Shown here: piece after piece, positions 58,516-62,000 of the stretch
Layout of the letters: each line of letters opens with the position of its first letter
Position numbering within the stretch: the first letter of the stretch is position 1
From: Neocallimastix lanati (nom. inval.)
Lineage: Eukaryota > Neocallimastigomycota > Neocallimastigomycetes > Neocallimastigales > Neocallimastigaceae
DNA length: 62,000 nt
Direction of reading: 5' to 3'
Assembly (NCBI GenBank): GCA_016946835.1
Contig: JACVTC010000003.1
Span: forward strand, 565,001 to 627,000
The notes under the pieces: generated by a model
Seen by the model: the letters and a program-made list of their open reading frames with translations, nothing else
The model's database searches: none
Told to the model about the DNA's origin: nothing
Program-made: the position numbers and the translations under genes

Positions 58516-60361
58516 AAGTTTCATCTGACTCTTAAAAAAGATTCTTAGCAAAAAAAAAAAAAAAAAAAAAAAAGGTTTACCCGATACAATATTATGTCAA
58601 AGAAAAATAAATTGGATTTTTTAAATTATGATAAAACTGGCTCATTATAGAAGACAAATATAACTGATCGAAATGGTCAAGGTTGCAAAATTGAAGAAAT
58701 GTGTAAAATATAAAATATTTGATAAAAGAGAATAATCATAAGTAAAATAAAACTCTAAAGATATAAAAATATTAATTTAATAGGGGAAAAGCACGCTTTA
58801 GCATATATAAGAGTAAAATATAAGAGTAAAATTATATATCTTCATACAAGAGATTCTTAATTGAAATTATAATTTGATATTTTAACAAATAAAATCCCAG
58901 GCTACTAGTAATGTACTATTTGTATACGTAGAGGAATCTACTATGTGATAAACTATTTCCATCTCATGAATATACAAAATACAATTGAATAAGATAAATT
59001 ACTTATATAGATTTAAACAATCATATATTAAACAATGTCTTTTGTTAAACCACGAAACATATTATCAAGTATTGGTTATTTTAACGTGTATTTATGCATG
59101 TCAAACCCTTACATATATATTAATAACAATAATGGAAGAGACTATATGTCAGAGATCCAATATAAAATAATTGAAAATATAATATCCCAAATATTCAAGA
59201 GAAATATAATAGAATGATAATTCCTTGTATGAAATGGGTGCATTTTAACAATAATGTTATTATTAAACCTAGCATGAAATGGGTTTAAAATTAACTAATT
59301 TAAGATAATCCCAATGCAAACCTTCATGAAGAAAAGTATAATAAAATAATAAATAAAATCATAAGTTATATACAAATAGATAACGTTTATCCATAAATAA
59401 ACTATACTTATTGATTTAAAAATATTCAAAAAAGTTATAATCATTAAACTTCTGTCATTAATATTTTAATGATAAGAGAAATTCAAATATATAAAATTTT
59501 TTTAAAAATTTAGATTTTTAGGGGGAAATAGGCAAAATAAAATGAAGAATTTAATATATTAGAGGAAAATTACATAACTAATTCTTTTTGCTAATTATTA
59601 AAAATCATACTTTTTTTTTTTTTTTTTTCTTTAAAAATAAATAAAAATAGCCTAAACAGAAAAAAATTAGTGAAAATTAGCTAACAAAACAAATTAACTG
59701 AAATATTGAATCTTATTAAATTATGGAACAATTTACATTATTTTCTAATAAGTTTAAAAGGCTAGATTAATATAATTAGTTATAAATGCAATCAATTTTA
59801 ATACCTCTAAGATTTATCAAGTACACCGATAATATAATTAACAATTTATCTTAATAGTTATCTATAAAATCACAAAGCGAAAAATATATAAAAATTAGCC
59901 CTATGCTTCAAATCAGATCATAATTGAAAGGAATGTAAAACCCAATATATAAGAGGTATTCAAGCAAATTGAGATGGTATAATATCACCATTCACCATTC
60001 AAGGTTTCCATCATATAAATGGTAAATAAACCATATAATATTAGAGATGTTTTAGAAACATCCAATATTCATGGTGTAATAATATTAAATATTTAATTTT
60101 AATTTTAGGGGGGATATTATTAAATTACAAAAGATATTTAAGAAATTATTTTGGTAATTTTTAAATTGAATTAAAAAATTTATATATGGTAAAATTATTT
60201 TTTTCACTCAAAATTAAAGGTTAATTTATAATAGAAATAACTAATAGTTTAATAATTTCAAGTTAATATTATAAAAAAAAAAAGATAATTTTATATACAC
60301 ATATTCACCATTAACCCAATTTATTCATTATAGAATAATTACGTTTAAAGGGAAATGTTAT
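58516..60361. other. Unassigned interval between the direct repeats
   Basis: Less AT-rich than the flanks, without a convincing gene. Small open pieces at 58985-59217 overlap in two frames (one reads MSFVKPRNILSSIGYFNVYL). A purine-rich AGGGGGGATATT lies at 60108-60119 and AGGGGGAAATAGG at 59519-59532; the sequence ATGAAATGGGT occurs twice (59230, 59275). It may be the dead interior of an LTR-type element bounded by the repeats, but no retroelement protein is recognisable. Confidence 0.3.
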
Positions 60362-60605
60362 GAAAAGCTTCAAATGTATGAAACAAAAATAATTAATATA
60401 TAAACCACAAAGTGATATTATAAAAAACATTTAATTTAGAATAATAAAATGCTAGTAGTAACTCTTTATCATAAAATATATAAATGTTGACATAATTATA
60501 AACCATAAATTCCTGACTCTTAGCAATATATAATATTAGAATTTTAATAATATATAAATATACAAAAACCGTTAATTTTCTTTTTTATAATTAATAACAA
60601 TAATA
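60362..60605. repeat. Diverged direct repeat, right copy
   Basis: Partner of 58291-58515, with the block order AAGCTTCAAATG, ATATAAACCACAAAGTGATA, AAATGCTAGTAGTAA, GACATAATTATAAACCATAA, TTAATTTTCTTTTTTATAAT. Divergence is substantial, so the pair is old. Confidence 0.6.
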
Positions 60606-62000
60606 TTCTAAAACATAAAAAAGTAAATATATTAAATTTTTTATTCATTATAAAGTTTTTAAAGTTTTTTATTTTTTATGAAATATAGAATTAATTTAAA
60701 ATTAACTATATTGTACTTTTAATATATATATTCTTTTTTTTTTTTTTTGATTCTATTCCAATTATTCAAATTTAATATAAATCTATAATATTAATATTTA
60801 ATTTTTTTTTTCTTTTTTATTAAAAGTTTAATGGGTTAAAATAATTATAATAAATAAAGTTACTGATCTACAACTATCTTTTTTTTTTTAATTTTAAAAT
60901 TTAATATATTTCCGTATATTTCCCATTTTAAATATATATTCATTATTATTAAATGTAAAAAATATTACACATGTTACACCAGACCTTATTTTTCTATAAT
61001 ATACTTTAAATTGGTTACAAAATAAAAAAAAAAAAAAACTTTTTATAATAAAATTTTAATAAAATCTAATAAATAAATAAATTTTTTAATAAAAATAATA
61101 TATAATAAATATTAAATAAAATAATGATTAAAATTTAATAATATTTATTATAATACTTATTAATAAATATATTGTTGAATATCAATAAAATTTAAATCAT
61201 TCTTTTAGGTTAAAATTCTTTAATTATAAAATTAATATTAATTTATTAATTTACTTGCTTATCATTTATTTTTTAATTTCATTAAGAAAAAGTCAGTTAA
61301 TAAATAATTTTAAAAAAAGTAGAGAATATGTTTTATAATTAAAATAAAAACATATATAGTATCTTTAGTATATATATTTTTTATTTTATTCGTTAAATAT
61401 ACTAAAGAAATATACAATATATCATGTATATTTATAAAAACTAAATTTTTTAATTGTATGTAATTTTTATTTAGTTTATATAATAATTAAAGTTCTATTA
61501 AGATCCTCTTGCTTCTTAATTTGTATTACAAATTTATAACTATTAAAATTAATAATTTCTATAAAAAAATTAAAAATAAAAATAAAATTTCTAAAAGTAT
61601 ATTATATATATTATTCAATTATAATTGACTATGTATTGTTACAATTAATTAAATTTAGTATATATATATTTTTTTTGCTTAATTATTTATATTAATAATA
61701 TTATCAAATATCAAATATAATTTATTAATATGTGTATAATATATATTAATATATTTTTAAAACAAATATCAAACTAATAATTTAGTATAAATAGAATACA
61801 TTATACTATAATGTAATATAAGTATATTAAATATTTTATTGTCCTTTTTTTTTTTTTTTTAAAAAAAATGAAATATATTAAACAACATTACACATAATTT
61901 TATTAATAATTTAATAAATTATTTCAAATTAATTTATAATATATTTAATGATTTACATATATAATTATTCACATATATTAAAAGAAGCCGCATATATAAT
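60606..62000. other. AT-rich non-coding flank
   Basis: Homopolymers, TA runs and ATT/TTA tracts. I see no gene, RNA or transposon end on either strand. Confidence 0.5.

Overview
The window is eukaryotic nuclear DNA of extreme AT content. It carries long T and A homopolymer runs, TTA/TAA microsatellites, 7-bp ATTATTT arrays, few genes, and GT-AG introns that are dense in the conserved genes (19 introns in one). Asn/Gln/Ser-rich low-complexity protein segments, A-rich start-codon contexts and Ty1/copia relics complete the picture. The best fit is an anaerobic gut fungus (Neocallimastigomycota). Dictyostelium-like genomes share the base composition but usually have far fewer introns in genes of this kind. 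This placement is an inference from style, not from a marker gene.

Layout. 0.4-0.9 kb holds a decayed coding island and 1.5-1.77 kb a TAA/TTA microsatellite. 2.16-5.38 kb (minus) is a nine-exon poly(ADP-ribose) glycohydrolase gene. 7.6-10.6 kb (minus) is a dead Ty1/copia relic keeping the gag zinc knuckle, reverse transcriptase and RNase H. 10.8-11.2 kb is a small terminal-inverted-repeat element. 13.3-15.3 kb (plus) is an LRR membrane protein gene, one LRR per exon, with a one-base frameshift in exon 1. 18.8-20.7 kb (minus) is a two-exon secreted zinc-metalloprotease-like gene. 25.6 kb carries a broken secreted-protein-like gene. 28.8-34.7 kb (plus) is the 20-exon coatomer beta-prime gene (COPB2/SEC27 type), the most secure call. 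40.1-42.1 kb (plus) is an intronless paralogue of the 19-kb metalloprotease. 45.3-46.0 kb (minus) is a LURP-one-related/Tubby-like protein gene. 50.4-51.5 kb is a second element with the same kind of termini as the 10.8-kb one. 51.7-55.5 kb (minus) is an LTR-bounded copia-type element with gag, protease and integrase but no reverse transcriptase. 55.9-58.1 kb (minus) is a decayed Asn/Ser-rich gene, and 58.3-60.6 kb is bounded by a pair of diverged direct repeats.

How the genes relate. No operon or biosynthetic cluster is present. The coatomer and PARG genes are housekeeping; the two metalloprotease-like genes are diverged copies of one family placed either side of the coatomer gene in opposite orientation. 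The rest is transposon debris and simple repeats.

Most interesting points: a copia-type element whose apparent primer site matches the anticodon arm of tRNA-Lys(CUU), suggesting half-tRNA priming; a TIR element family sharing GCATTTCG termini with long target duplications; a secreted metzincin-like protease family with a conserved distal His; and a coatomer start codon that is the last three bases of its exon, followed by a 21-bp microexon.
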